A stretch of 64,000 nt of DNA from Paenibacillus xylaniclasticus (GTDB lineage: Bacteria > Bacillota > Bacilli > Paenibacillales > Paenibacillaceae), in NCBI RefSeq assembly GCF_004001065.1, contig NZ_BIML01000008.1, positions 1 to 64,000 on the forward strand. Reading direction: 5' to 3'. The translations under genes and the position numbers were made by a program. Every line of letters begins with the position of its first letter. Position 1 is the first letter of the stretch. The notes below the pieces were generated by a model. That model was given only the letters and a program-made list of their open reading frames with translations, made no database searches and was not told the origin of the DNA. Shown piece after piece: positions 45,912 to 54,889 of the stretch.

Positions 45912-47177
45912 CTACAACAGTCCGAGCTGCGTCAACCGCTGGCGCATGGCGGCGCCGGCAATGGCTGGATGGTAGCGGGAGAAGATAGTCCGGGCGGCAG
46001 CTGCGCCAAGGTGGATGCCAGTTTGCCTGTCGCGAGCAAGAAGCTGCATGTAATAGGCCGCTTGCTCTAAGTCTGGATCGGCCCATAGGCTTCCAGCGCG
46101 ATAAGGGCCAATCGTGTCGGAGATCGGAGTTAGCCTAAAGCCGACGGGGAAGCCGTTGCTGCTGTTCAGAAAGTCGGTGCTTCCCGACCAGTTCGTTGCA
46201 ATGGCAGGCTTGCCGCGAACCATCGCTTCTGCGATGCCGAGTCCGAAGCCTTCCGACCGGTGCAGCGAGACGTATGCATCGCATTCGCCGATAAGCCCGC
46301 TTGTTTGCTGCCGCGTCATGCTGGCCTCAATAATATAAACGTTGCTGCAGCCGACGATTCGTTGTTTTAAATGCGCAAGCGCCGCTCCGCCGTGGTGTGC
46401 ATTGTTCGCTTTCAGTACGAGACCGACCGATGGATCGCTGCCGCCGAATGCGAGCAGAAAGGCATCCAGTGCCCCGAGCGGATTTTTACGTTCAATGAAG
46501 CTGTGCGTATCGAACATGGTCATAAACAAATATCGTTCAGCTGGCAGTCCGTAATAGGCCCGGCCAGGCCGGAACCCGTCATCGGGTACGCAGCCGTAAG
46601 GCATCGTCAGTACAGGGATCGGGCTTCTTGCTGCTACAGCATCCCTTACGAATTGCGATGGCGTCCATATTTCGTGAAAATAGTTCCAGTGCGTTGTCCA
46701 TTCATCCGGAAGCTCCATCAGCTCCCAATGCCAGTAGCCGACCGTAAATTTACGCTCGACTATACGATGGCCGTATTTGCCCAGCACATGCGGGAGCATG
46801 TCGGGATTAAACTGAAGCACCGTACAGCGATAAATCGGCTCATTCCGTTCAAGATGTACACAGGATTCATCGGACGGCATATTAAGGGACAAGGCATCGC
46901 ACGAAATAATCGATGTCGGGACGCCGGCTGTCAGCATCGACGAGGCTTGCAGCCTGCAAGCCTCGCCAATGCCGGAGTCAGACCGGCTGAACCCGACGAG
47001 CTGCACGCCGGGCAGCCCTTCATATACAGGCTGTTGGACGGCAGGAGCGAACGCTCTGCCAACGGCATGTCGCTGTTTGCCGTTTCTCCTTAACGAACGG
47101 CGTGTGAAGCGCGCTGCCTTACCTCGTGTCCTCCCTCGGCGGCGAGCATGCTTTAATCTGTTTCGCTGCGCTCTCAT
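45912..47177 (-). CDS. GT4 family glycosyltransferase with basic N-terminus
   Basis: 421 residues. The first 40 or so are rich in Arg and Lys (NRLKHARRRGRTRGKAARFTRR). The rest is a GT-B fold: VQLVGFSRSDSGIGEACR, GYWHWELMELPDEW, EIWTPSQFVRDAV, and the GT4 donor site SLHRSEGFGLGIAEAMVRGKPAIATNWSGSTDFL. The start ATG 47177 overlaps the stop of the preceding glycosyltransferase gene (ATGA). It is the last gene of the manC-dehydratase-transferase operon and likely builds a surface glycan. Confidence 0.87.
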   Translation of the reverse strand: MRAQRNRLKHARRRGRTRGKAARFTRRSLRRNGKQRHAVGRAFAPAVQQPVYEGLPGVQLVGFSRSDSGIGEACRLQASSMLTAGVPTSIISCDALSLNMPSDESCVHLERNEPIYRCTVLQFNPDMLPHVLGKYGHRIVERKFTVGYWHWELMELPDEWTTHWNYFHEIWTPSQFVRDAVAARSPIPVLTMPYGCVPDDGFRPGRAYYGLPAERYLFMTMFDTHSFIERKNPLGALDAFLLAFGGSDPSVGLVLKANNAHHGGAALAHLKQRIVGCSNVYIIEASMTRQQTSGLIGECDAYVSLHRSEGFGLGIAEAMVRGKPAIATNWSGSTDFLNSSNGFPVGFRLTPISDTIGPYRAGSLWADPDLEQAAYYMQLLARDRQTGIHLGAAAARTIFSRYHPAIAGAAMRQRLTQLGLL

Positions 47178-49336
47178 AATGACATCAGCCGTTGCTTTAT
47201 TCGCGCCGCCGCATGATCCCACGTAAATCTTGCGTGCATGTCAGCGGCTGCCATGCGTCCCTTCTCTGCCGCTTCCTCCCGGTGCTCCGTCACATGAAGC
47301 ATCAGATGGCGCAAATGCTCGGCGTCCGGCTCGGCCCAGCTGAAGCCGGTATAGTAGACGCATCTCGCCTCGGCAGGAACAAGCCGCTTGACGCGAAGAG
47401 GATATGCGTTCGACTCATTCATAAATTCAGTCTGGCCGCTCCAGTTCGTCGCGATGACTGGCAGACCGCAAGCCATGGCTTCCATAATCGGCATTCCCCA
47501 GCCTTCACCGCGTGTCGGCAGCAGGAAGCAGTCGGCTGATCGGTACAGGCTGCTCATCCACGCGGACGGAATTTTATCATTATGAAGGACTAAAATCCGG
47601 TCTGCGGCAGAGCCGAGCCTTAGCTTGCGAATTTCGGCCGGAACATCGATGGACGAATCGTTGTTCATAATTTTGCAGACGAGCAGCACGTCATCCCGAT
47701 GATAGAATGTAGACGCGAACGTTTCCAGCAGAAGCTCTGGCGCTTTGCGCTCGCCCCATTCGAATACGGAGAGGAAGGTGAATTTATCCGCGAACCTCTT
47801 GCTCCGTATACCAGGGTGAAAATAATCGGGGTCGAAGCCGAGCGGCATGACATGGATCGGCACGCGAACGCCGCTTTCCCGGAATGTCTGGGCATTGAAA
47901 TGTGTCGGTACCCATATTTCATCCATCTGATTGCTTTGCTGCACCCAGTCACCTGGCAACCCGTTTACTTCAAGCATCGTATAGCCGATTTTATAACGAC
48001 CCGTATTTTTGTAGAAAACATCTCCTTGCCCATATACAATCTGAACGCCGTCGCCCGCGTAAGGGCGTTTCTTGAACAAATTAATTCGCATATCGTGGCC
48101 GGTGTCGGGCTCGTCGATCGGCATAGGTGTTCCTTCTCCATACAAGTATTGGTACGAGACCTTCATATGGTTGCGGTCAAGCGCCAGCATTAAGTTTTTG
48201 GACGATTCCGAATAGCCGAAGATCGGCAGATAAGCGACCGAATGCCAGTTTACGCCGCGCTCATAACGCGCCTCTAATGCGGCATGCCATTTCGTCCGGA
48301 ACACCTCTTTGGAGCGGTTATACATAGCCCAGAAGTCAACGCCGTTCACGCGAGTCGAAGTATTGTGATAATGGTGCAGCGTTACCCTTCCGTCGCAGAC
48401 AACCCGATACCCGGCTGTAATAGCCTTCAAGCAGTAATCCGTGTCTTCAAAGTAAGAGAAATAATCCGGATCGAGAAAGCCGATGCGCTGAATCACTTCC
48501 CGTTTGATATAGGCGCATGCGAATATGACACCTTGAACGTCACGGATACCGTTGTATTGGCGGACGTCAGCTTCTTCTCCACCGATCTGCTGGCCTTTTA
48601 AATTATCAGGCAAAATATAGGAGCCGGCATGGTGAAGCTGTCCTTCCGGGCCGTGCAGACGGCAGCCGACAATACCGATGTCATGGGACTGGTAGGCGGT
48701 TTCCTGCATTTTGGACAACCAGTCTGCTTGCTCGGTCAAAATATCATTGTTCAGCAGTACGATATCGCTGTCCGGGCGGGCGTGAGGGAGCGCAGCATTG
48801 TTACCAGCTACAAAGCCGATATTGACGGGATGCGTAATAAGCTTTATCCAAGGGATGGTACGCAGGTAGTCCACCGTACCGTCTGTGCTGCCGTTGTCGA
48901 AGACGATGACGTCTATCATTCCTGGCTGAAGCGTACGCTCCAATGTTTCGATACATCTGCGCGTATAGTCCAATCCGTTCCACGTTAGAATGAGGATCGA
49001 GACGGGCCGGGCAAGTGGACGCAAGTCGGCTGTTGGACGATCGGGATCGGACAGGCCGGGATTAAAGGTGCCGTATTGAGGATCTCGCTCATAGCGTTCC
49101 CATACGGGGATGCGAGATCGGATCGGCCAAGCTCTACGGAGTCTGTTGTTCCGCCGGCTCGAACGCTTCCGACGGCGCAGCCATGCGCGTCGGCGCCGAC
49201 GCGAGGCGGATGGTATCCGTCTGCCTAAACGGCGTGCCCGCGCGGCCGTCCGCCTGCTTCGTGAACGCGCTCTACCGCTTAGTGAGCGGCGTTGTCTTCT
49301 CTGCTTGCTCCGTTGTAGTGCTGTAGCGGTTGCCAT
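47174..49336 (-). CDS. Two-domain glycosyltransferase (GT2 + GT4) with basic N-terminus
   Basis: 720 residues. Residues 1-75 are extremely Arg-rich (SKQRRQRRSLSGRARSRSRR, SRRRRRAWLRRRKRSSRR). Residues about 108-345 are a GT2 (rhamnosyltransferase-like) domain with VSILILTWNGLDYTRRCIETL, VIVFDNGSTDGTVDYL, DIVLLNNDI and FLDPDYFSYFEDTDYCLKA. Residues about 355-720 are a GT4 domain with IGYTMLEVNGLPGDWVQQ, FLSVFEWGERKAPELLLE and LPTRGEGWGMPIMEAMACGLPVIATNWSGQTEF. It could add two successive sugars, one perhaps from the GDP-sugar made by the genes upstream. Start: GGGGGG then ATG 49336. Confidence 0.88.
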   Translation of the reverse strand: MATATALQRSKQRRQRRSLSGRARSRSRRTAARARRLGRRIPSASRRRRRAWLRRRKRSSRRNNRLRRAWPIRSRIPVWERYERDPQYGTFNPGLSDPDRPTADLRPLARPVSILILTWNGLDYTRRCIETLERTLQPGMIDVIVFDNGSTDGTVDYLRTIPWIKLITHPVNIGFVAGNNAALPHARPDSDIVLLNNDILTEQADWLSKMQETAYQSHDIGIVGCRLHGPEGQLHHAGSYILPDNLKGQQIGGEEADVRQYNGIRDVQGVIFACAYIKREVIQRIGFLDPDYFSYFEDTDYCLKAITAGYRVVCDGRVTLHHYHNTSTRVNGVDFWAMYNRSKEVFRTKWHAALEARYERGVNWHSVAYLPIFGYSESSKNLMLALDRNHMKVSYQYLYGEGTPMPIDEPDTGHDMRINLFKKRPYAGDGVQIVYGQGDVFYKNTGRYKIGYTMLEVNGLPGDWVQQSNQMDEIWVPTHFNAQTFRESGVRVPIHVMPLGFDPDYFHPGIRSKRFADKFTFLSVFEWGERKAPELLLETFASTFYHRDDVLLVCKIMNNDSSIDVPAEIRKLRLGSAADRILVLHNDKIPSAWMSSLYRSADCFLLPTRGEGWGMPIMEAMACGLPVIATNWSGQTEFMNESNAYPLRVKRLVPAEARCVYYTGFSWAEPDAEHLRHLMLHVTEHREEAAEKGRMAAADMHARFTWDHAAARIKQRLMSL

Positions 49337-49382
49337 TATAGATCATCCCCCCTTAGTGGTTTGTCAAACCTGCTTAGGACGA

Positions 49383-50342
49383 TTAGGTATTAGCCAGCTC
49401 AGTACGCCAGTAATTGAGCAAATCCAACATCGTCTGCTCGAACGGAATTTCCGGCTTCCATCCGGTATGGCTCATAAACTTAGAAGCGTCCCCGAGCAAA
49501 ATTTCGACGTCGGAGGGGCGCATGCGTGCGGGGTCCTGCTCGACCTTTACTTGCACGGTAGACATCGATAGGAGTAAGTTGAGCATTTCTTCGATAGTTA
49601 CGCAGCTGCCTGAGGCGATGTTGTAGCATTCGCCCGGTGTTCCTTTCTCCAGCGCCAGCCAGTACGCTCTGACGACATCCCGTACGTCGGTAAAGTCCCG
49701 TTTCGCCTGCAAATTACCAACATGGATGACAGGAGGGCGCAGGCCAAGCTCAATTTCAGCGATTTGTTTAGCAAAATTAGAAGTGACAAAATTTTCTCCC
49801 CGCCGCGGGCCAGTATGATTAAACGTTCGGGTGCGCACGACCGGAATACCATAGCTTCGGAAGTATTGGTACCCCAAATAGTCCTGCGCTACTTTGCTGA
49901 CGGCATAAGGGCTGAGCGGACGAATCGGATTGTTCTCATTGATCGGCACCTCATGGACATGCACCTCGCCATATTCTTCGCTGGAGCATGCAATTTGGAC
50001 CTTCGTCGGCAGATTGAAACGGCGGATTGATTCGAATAGATGAATTTGGCCGACGACGTTGTTATGGATCGTATCGATTGGGGAATTCCAAGAGGTTGGG
50101 ACAAAGCTTTGCGCCGCGAGATGGAATACGTAGTCCGGTCTTTCAGTGTCCATTAATTGCTCGACAGAAAGCGGGTCGCGCAGCTCGCACTCGATGAGCC
50201 GGACGTGAGGAAGAAGGTGCTGGATATGATTCATTCTGCTCCGCTGACGAATCGTACCGACGACTTCGACGCCTTCCTTCAGCAAAAACTCTGCCATGTG
50301 GCTGCCGACAAAGCCGCTAATGCCGGTTATTAAAGCTTTCAA
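49383..50342 (-). CDS. GDP-mannose 4,6-dehydratase/reductase family enzyme
   Basis: 319 residues, an extended short-chain dehydrogenase. The NAD(P) site is ALITGISGFVGSHMAEFL, the catalytic segment CSSEEYGEV with YxxxK in SPYAVSKVAQDYLG, and further on TFNHTGPRRGENFVTSNFAKQIAEIE, RDFTDVRDVVRAYWLA and VKVEQDPARMRPSDVEILLGDASK. The last stretches resemble Rmd-type GDP-4-keto-6-deoxymannose reductases and GMD. The length fits Rmd (about 300) better than GMD (about 350-370). Either way it modifies the GDP-mannose made by the adjacent guanylyltransferase, towards a deoxyhexose such as D-rhamnose. It starts 8 nt after the manC-type gene. Confidence 0.8.
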   Translation of the reverse strand: MKALITGISGFVGSHMAEFLLKEGVEVVGTIRQRSRMNHIQHLLPHVRLIECELRDPLSVEQLMDTERPDYVFHLAAQSFVPTSWNSPIDTIHNNVVGQIHLFESIRRFNLPTKVQIACSSEEYGEVHVHEVPINENNPIRPLSPYAVSKVAQDYLGYQYFRSYGIPVVRTRTFNHTGPRRGENFVTSNFAKQIAEIELGLRPPVIHVGNLQAKRDFTDVRDVVRAYWLALEKGTPGECYNIASGSCVTIEEMLNLLLSMSTVQVKVEQDPARMRPSDVEILLGDASKFMSHTGWKPEIPFEQTMLDLLNYWRTELANT

Positions 50343-50350
50343 TTAGATCA

Positions 50351-51385
50351 TCACCTCGAGGATTGATTAATCCAATATTTCAGGCGGGGCTCTTCGGATC
50401 GGTGGCAGACGAGCAAGCCATGCGCAGTCGAGACGACGATCAGGTCGGATACGCCTATTAGAAGCGTCTCGGTCTCGGCATATATGGTGTTACCTTCGCT
50501 GTCTACCAGACGGACCGGTCCTTGTTGCACGTTGCCGGAGCTGTCTTGCGGCATATGCCGGCGAAATGCCGACCAAGATCCGATATCGTCCCAACCGCAA
50601 TCGACTGGAATGCACCAGATGGACTCAGCCTTCTCCATAACGGCGTAATCGATGGATAGCTTTGGCATGGCGGCATAGGCAGAGGATGGATTATCTGGGT
50701 AATCCTCTAGAGGCTTCCATAGCTGCGGAGCGGATAGCGCGATGTGATAAGCGATCGTCGACGGCCTCCATACGAAAATACCGCTGTTCCACAATACATT
50801 GGGTTTCGAGAGCAATTGGACGGCAGTAGCGGCATCAGGCTTCTCCAAAAACCTTGCGACGCGGTGAACGTGAAAATCAGCATCCGGTGCTTCATAATCG
50901 CTCAGTGGTAAAGCCTCAAGCTCCATGTAGCCGAATCCGGTATCGGGACGGCTAGGGCGAATGCCAAGCGTCACGATGGCCCGCGGCTCTTGTGCAGCTT
51001 GGGCAGCACGGTCGATTGCAGCAAGAAAACGAAATTCATTGTGTATAAATTGATCGGCCGGTACGAATACGATCGGGGCATCGTCATCTCTTGCAAGCAT
51101 CGAATGAGCCGTGAAAGCTATTGCTGCGGCTGTATCTTTTTGTTCCGGCTCGATAATTGTTTGCTCCGGACGAAAGCCGGGCAGCTGACTTGATATGATC
51201 GGCATATAAATACTCGGGGCTGCAATGAACAGACGATTCTCTGGTACAAGCTTTCGGAAGCGGGCGACCGTTTGCTGCAGCAGTGTTTCGCTTGTGATGA
51301 ACGATAAAAACTGCTTCGGCACGCTCTCGACGCTTCGAGGCCAAAATCTTGTTCCTTTGCCGCCGGCCATTATGACAACATTCAT
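50351..51385 (-). CDS. manC: Mannose-1-phosphate guanylyltransferase
   Basis: 344 residues. It makes GDP-mannose from mannose-1-phosphate and GTP. Landmarks: the nucleotidyltransferase start VVIMAGGKGTRFWPRS with KQFLSF, EPEQKDTAAAIAFTA, VFVPADQFI, RPDTGFGYMEL, FLEKPDAATA, NSGIFVWRPS, SIDYAVMEKAE and DCGWDDIGSW. The fused phosphomannose isomerase domain of long ManC proteins is absent. Start ATG 51385; a longer frame to 51451 is unsupported. It is the first gene of a four-gene operon with the dehydratase and two glycosyltransferases. Confidence 0.92.
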   Translation of the reverse strand: MNVVIMAGGKGTRFWPRSVESVPKQFLSFITSETLLQQTVARFRKLVPENRLFIAAPSIYMPIISSQLPGFRPEQTIIEPEQKDTAAAIAFTAHSMLARDDDAPIVFVPADQFIHNEFRFLAAIDRAAQAAQEPRAIVTLGIRPSRPDTGFGYMELEALPLSDYEAPDADFHVHRVARFLEKPDAATAVQLLSKPNVLWNSGIFVWRPSTIAYHIALSAPQLWKPLEDYPDNPSSAYAAMPKLSIDYAVMEKAESIWCIPVDCGWDDIGSWSAFRRHMPQDSSGNVQQGPVRLVDSEGNTIYAETETLLIGVSDLIVVSTAHGLLVCHRSEEPRLKYWINQSSR

Positions 51386-51590
51386 TGAAATAGACCACCA
51401 CCTCCAGTCGCGAGACGTACCGTACCGACATACGAAGGGTGCAGTTCTCACGCAAATGTTATGCCGTTGTATTCAGATGCGAAACGATCACGTAACGGCA
51501 TTTGTACGGGCTGACGGAATGCCTTGGAGGGCTTGCGATTGCGGCGTTAACCATGATTTACCTGTTTCGGTGCCTTGCTGGGTGTGGTAT

Positions 51591-51756
51591 TGTTTAACGC
51601 GAGCCGAAACTAACGTGCGGGGGAGATTTTTGGAGATCGTTCAGCATCAATGTATGAGGTGCTGCAACTCATTTCCTCGGGGTGAATCGCTGGATATGAC
51701 GTCCATGCGTAGGGTGACTCCTCATCCGAATCCGACAACTAACCTCGTAGGCGTAT
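51591..51756 (+). promoter_or_regulatory. ydaO-type cyclic-di-AMP riboswitch
   Basis: The leader shows conserved blocks of the ydaO/yuaA motif: TTTAACGC at the 5' side, GCGGGGGAG, CGGGGTGAATCGC, GTAGGGTGACTCCT, and the 3' end CCGAATCCGACAACTAACCTCGTAGGCGT, recalled from the family consensus (block span 51714-51754). AACGC and GCGT can close the terminal stem. Such riboswitches typically switch off cell-wall hydrolase genes when cyclic di-AMP is high. The gene that follows is a LysM/3D wall protein, which fits. The AGGAGG site lies 5 nt beyond. Confidence 0.85.
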
Positions 51757-51776
51757 TTACAGGAGGATAATTGGAT

Positions 51777-52433
51777 ATGACTTTGGTTAACAAACGCTTG
51801 AAACAATGGGCACGAACGGCTGCAGCTGCAATAGCGGGCATTTCGATCGCCTGGTCGGCGGCGTCGGCCGACGCTGCTTCGATTCACATCGCTTCGAAAA
51901 CGACAACATTCTGGACATTGGCTAAGTATTATGGACTTTCTATAGACCAGATTGCTTCTTCGAATCCGAATGTGAATCCAAACAATATTGCAATTGGACA
52001 GCGGCTCGTCATTCCGGCGGCGACCGCAGCGAAGACGATGGCAGCGGCTGCTTCTGTGAAAGCAGCTTCGATCGGCAACGGAGAAATTATTGCTGGAGGC
52101 AAAACGTACGGCGTGCTAAAAACGGTTCAAGCGAAGGCTACTGCTTACACGTCGGCGGCATCAGAGAACGGAGCTTGGGGCGCGGTTGATTATTTCGGCA
52201 ATCCGCTTAAGGTCGGTACAGTCGCAGTCGATCCGAGCCAAATAAAGCTCGGAAGCAAGCTGTATATCGTCGGGTATGACTATGCTGGGCTTCCAAGCGG
52301 CGGCATGCTTGCAACGGCATCGGATGCAGGAAGTGCGATAAAAGGAAACCGTATCGACATTTTCGTCAACGGCACAACTACCCAAGCGAAAAAATTTGGC
52401 ATTCAGTATGTGAAGGTGTATGTGCTGAAGTAA
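51777..52433 (+). CDS. Secreted LysM and 3D-domain cell-wall protein
   Basis: 218 residues. A signal peptide (about 1-35, ending ADA-AS) is followed by one LysM-like module (ASKTTTFWTLAKYYGLSIDQIASSNPNVNPNNIAIGQRLVIP split over about 38-80). An Ala/Lys-rich linker and a C-terminal 3D domain follow (KATAYTSAASENGAWGAVDYFGNPL, VAVDPSQIKLGSKLYI, TASDAGSAIKGNRIDIFV), which contains the three conserved aspartates. The 3D domain is the lytic-transglycosylase-like fold of Rpf/MltA proteins. It binds and probably cleaves peptidoglycan. ATG 51777 or TTG 51771 is the start, after AGGAGG. It is under the ydaO-type riboswitch. Confidence 0.9.
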   Translation: MTLVNKRLKQWARTAAAAIAGISIAWSAASADAASIHIASKTTTFWTLAKYYGLSIDQIASSNPNVNPNNIAIGQRLVIPAATAAKTMAAAASVKAASIGNGEIIAGGKTYGVLKTVQAKATAYTSAASENGAWGAVDYFGNPLKVGTVAVDPSQIKLGSKLYIVGYDYAGLPSGGMLATASDAGSAIKGNRIDIFVNGTTTQAKKFGIQYVKVYVLK

Positions 52434-52448
52434 CATTCGAGATTATAC

Positions 52449-52503
52449 AAAAGGGATGTCCATATCGGCCGCCTGCAGTGCGGCGTATGGGCATCCTTTT
52501 TGT
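52449..52503 (+). terminator. Terminator after the LysM/3D gene
   Basis: AAAAGGGATGTCCATA...GCCGCC pairs with GGCGTATGGGCATCCTTTT with minor mismatches; a T run follows. Confidence 0.85.
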
Positions 52504-52566
52504 TTTGGGCATGCGAGCTCGCGAGAGCGTAAGCGAAGGCTGCGGTGAATAGGTGCCGAAAGGCAC

Positions 52567-53454
52567 CTATTTTCTTCCCGCAGAAGAGCCGAGCAGCTCC
52601 GGGATCGTTACGAGCTCGTAGCCTTTGGACTGGAGCAGCCGGATGATGCGGGGGAGCGCTTCGACTGTGCCGGACAAATCTTGAGTTGGACCGCCGCCAG
52701 CATGCTGCAGAATGATTGAGCCGGGCTGAATCGTTCGGCGGATATTCAGGATAACGTTTCGGCTGCGGAGGCTTCGCCAATCGACAGAATCGACATCCCA
52801 ATTGACGACGACATAGCCGTTGCGTTTCGCCCACTGAAGCTGTTTCGGCCGTACTTCTCCGTACGGGGGGCGGATGAAGCGTGGGCTGTATCCGATAAGC
52901 GGCTTCAGCACAGCATCTGTACGGACAATTTGGCGGCGGAATTGCTCTTGCGACAGCTGCGAGAACAAGGCATGGCTGTAGGAATGATTCCCGACGGCAT
53001 GGCCTTCCTTCGCCATTCGTTTGACGAGCGCTGGATGGCGGGCGGCCAGCGATCCAAGAACAAAAAATGTGGCTTGGACATGATGACGAGCCAATACGTC
53101 GAGAACCTTGCCAGTATAGCGAGGGTCTGGTACGTCATCGAACGTCAGTGCCGCTTTTCGTTTGTTGCGGGGGCCGTGCGTGACGAATACACCGGGGTAA
53201 TGCTTCTCTAGCGTGACCCAGCTTATGACGGTCCGCCGTCTAGGTGCAGACACTGACACCGATTCAGCCCCTTCTCCGGCAGATGTCAACGCTGGCTCCG
53301 CAGCTGCTGCCCACGCATAATCATTGCGATGTTTATGGGCAGGGCGGACTAGGAGCTCGTCGATATACAAAGGAGATGAGGCAGGCACTATAGGAACCAT
53401 GATGTGAAGCAGCAGGATGACTAGCAGTAAACGCAGCAATGACGGTAGCTTCAT
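52567..53454 (-). CDS. Polysaccharide deacetylase (NodB homology)
   Basis: 295 residues. An N-terminal hydrophobic signal or anchor (about 7-25) is followed by a variable linker, then a NodB/CE4 domain (about 95-290). Motif 1 is ALTFDDVPD (metal Asp), motif 2 HSYSH (metal histidines), motif 3 RPPYG, motif 4 DVDSVDW and motif 5 IILQHAGG. It removes acetyl groups from peptidoglycan or another envelope glycan outside the membrane. GGGAG precedes ATG 53454. It is a single gene. Confidence 0.92.
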   Translation of the reverse strand: MKLPSLLRLLLVILLLHIMVPIVPASSPLYIDELLVRPAHKHRNDYAWAAAAEPALTSAGEGAESVSVSAPRRRTVISWVTLEKHYPGVFVTHGPRNKRKAALTFDDVPDPRYTGKVLDVLARHHVQATFFVLGSLAARHPALVKRMAKEGHAVGNHSYSHALFSQLSQEQFRRQIVRTDAVLKPLIGYSPRFIRPPYGEVRPKQLQWAKRNGYVVVNWDVDSVDWRSLRSRNVILNIRRTIQPGSIILQHAGGGPTQDLSGTVEALPRIIRLLQSKGYELVTIPELLGSSAGRK

Positions 53455-53607
53455 TAGAGTTCTCCCTTCGGATCGGAGAGACTGTACAACGTACGATACT
53501 ACTTCATTTTCCCCCTTATTCGACTAAAATATGTATGGTTCGTGAAACGATTGCTTCGTGTGGACGTATGACGTACATGTTGGTTGTGAGAGGAGGAGCG
53601 GGAACGA

Positions 53608-53854
53608 ATGAACATGGTTGATCGAATGCGTCGACCTGAGAAGCTTACATACGCTGAATGGGACAATCATCTTCAGACAGTCGTTCGGACGGACTCCGTC
53701 TGGGACTTCCGGCAAAGGAGCTCATTCGTCGTCGGCATGGTATTACGGCAAGGGCTATCGCTCCAAATCCTCAGCAGTTGATAAGCAATCGGAATTTTAT
53801 AAATCGCGCAGCGGAATTGGCAAAAGCAGCGGCTTCTTCAGCGGTGGAGGTTGA
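53608..53854 (+). pseudogene. Small gene, probably frameshifted, heading an ATP-grasp/DUF350 module
   Basis: ATG 53608 follows AGGAGGAGCGGG and opens a frame reading MNMVDRMRRPEKLTYAEWDNH that stops at 53782. A different frame over the same DNA ends at 53854 with GKGYRSKSSAVDKQSEFYK and SGIGKSSGFFSGGG. This is a glycine/serine-rich tail ending 6 nt before the next gene and looks authentic. One base change near 53695-53705 would join the two into an 80-residue protein. Either the gene is broken, the sequence has an error, or only one frame is real. In E. coli the small protein beside the same enzyme type is YgiB (DUF1190); whether this one is related is unproven. Confidence 0.45.
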
Positions 53855-53860
53855 CTGTTA

Positions 53861-54889
53861 ATGATGAACGACAGGTTGAAAGCGGCAGGCCGAATGGCAG
53901 TCCCGTTATTGCACGCGCGCCAACAAATTTTCGCCGGGGAGAGGGAGCGGATTGTACCCTACCATTACATGTACGGCAGCCCTTATTGTTTGTCCGCTTT
54001 CGTTCCGTACACTCCGGAAGAAGTGGAAGTTGTCCGGGCTTCTTCGGAGACAGTCGACCGGATCTATCGCAGCGTGCTTAGATTCGTACAGCGTTCTCTG
54101 CCTGATGCATTCCTCATTCACCGTCTAGGTATCCATCCTGCTATCGTCCCTGCGGCTCGCTGCGAAGTACCATACCACGTGCTCTCGCGGCAGGATTGGC
54201 TGCTCGGACAGGAAGGGCCGGTATGGATAGAAAATAATACCGATACTCCGACAGGTGTGCCGGAGGCTGCATATCTGGCCGGTTCGCTGTTGGCAGAGTA
54301 TGCTGCTGACAGGAAGAATCCGTCGGATGGAATGAATAAATGTTTGCAGCGAGCACTGAGCCAGATCGTCGGGCATTACCGCTCGCTCGGCGTTAACGGG
54401 AAGCTTGTTTTTAGTTCTTTGGATTGGCAGGAGCATCCGGAGGATGCGGCCAATACGGCTTACGTTATGGAGCAGGCAAAGCAGGCAGGATTAGAGGCCG
54501 AATTTGCGCCGTTCCGAGAGCTGGAAGTGGTTGAGGGGGACGGAATGTATTGGCGCGGAGAACGAGTCGGGATCTGGTATCGGCTGTATCCGCTCGAATT
54601 GCTGGCGGATGATCGAGACGAAGAGAGCTTTCCGATCGGCGAAGAGGTACTGCGGCTTGCAGTTGCAGGTCGACTTGGGCTCATTAATCCTGCGCAAAGC
54701 GCCATTACGCAAAGCAAAGGCTTTCTGGCGCTTCTATGGGCGCTTGCTGCGGCCGATGATGTGGAATATGATCCATCATATCCTCTAACTCCCGAAGATG
54801 CTGCATTCATTCGCCGCTATTTGCCAGATACGTATTGGACGCCGGTGGGCGATGATTGGCTGGTCGATCGTCGGTATCGCCGTGCTTAG
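53861..54889 (+). CDS. Glutathionylspermidine-synthase-like ATP-grasp enzyme
   Basis: 342 residues. It resembles the C-terminal synthetase domain of glutathionylspermidine synthase and the E. coli proteins YgiC/YjfC. These use ATP to form an amide bond on an unknown substrate. Recognisable are RCEVPYHVLSRQDWLL, GPVWIENNTDTPTGVPEAAYLAGSLL, MYWRGERVGIWYRLYPLE and GRLGLINPAQSAITQSKGFLALLW. The C-terminus TYWTPVGDDWLVDRRYRRA is cut shorter than in YjfC-like proteins of about 385 residues, so it may be a compact variant. It lies 6 nt after the small Gly-rich gene and overlaps the DUF350 gene by 38 nt. Confidence 0.82.
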   Translation: MMNDRLKAAGRMAVPLLHARQQIFAGERERIVPYHYMYGSPYCLSAFVPYTPEEVEVVRASSETVDRIYRSVLRFVQRSLPDAFLIHRLGIHPAIVPAARCEVPYHVLSRQDWLLGQEGPVWIENNTDTPTGVPEAAYLAGSLLAEYAADRKNPSDGMNKCLQRALSQIVGHYRSLGVNGKLVFSSLDWQEHPEDAANTAYVMEQAKQAGLEAEFAPFRELEVVEGDGMYWRGERVGIWYRLYPLELLADDRDEESFPIGEEVLRLAVAGRLGLINPAQSAITQSKGFLALLWALAAADDVEYDPSYPLTPEDAAFIRRYLPDTYWTPVGDDWLVDRRYRRA

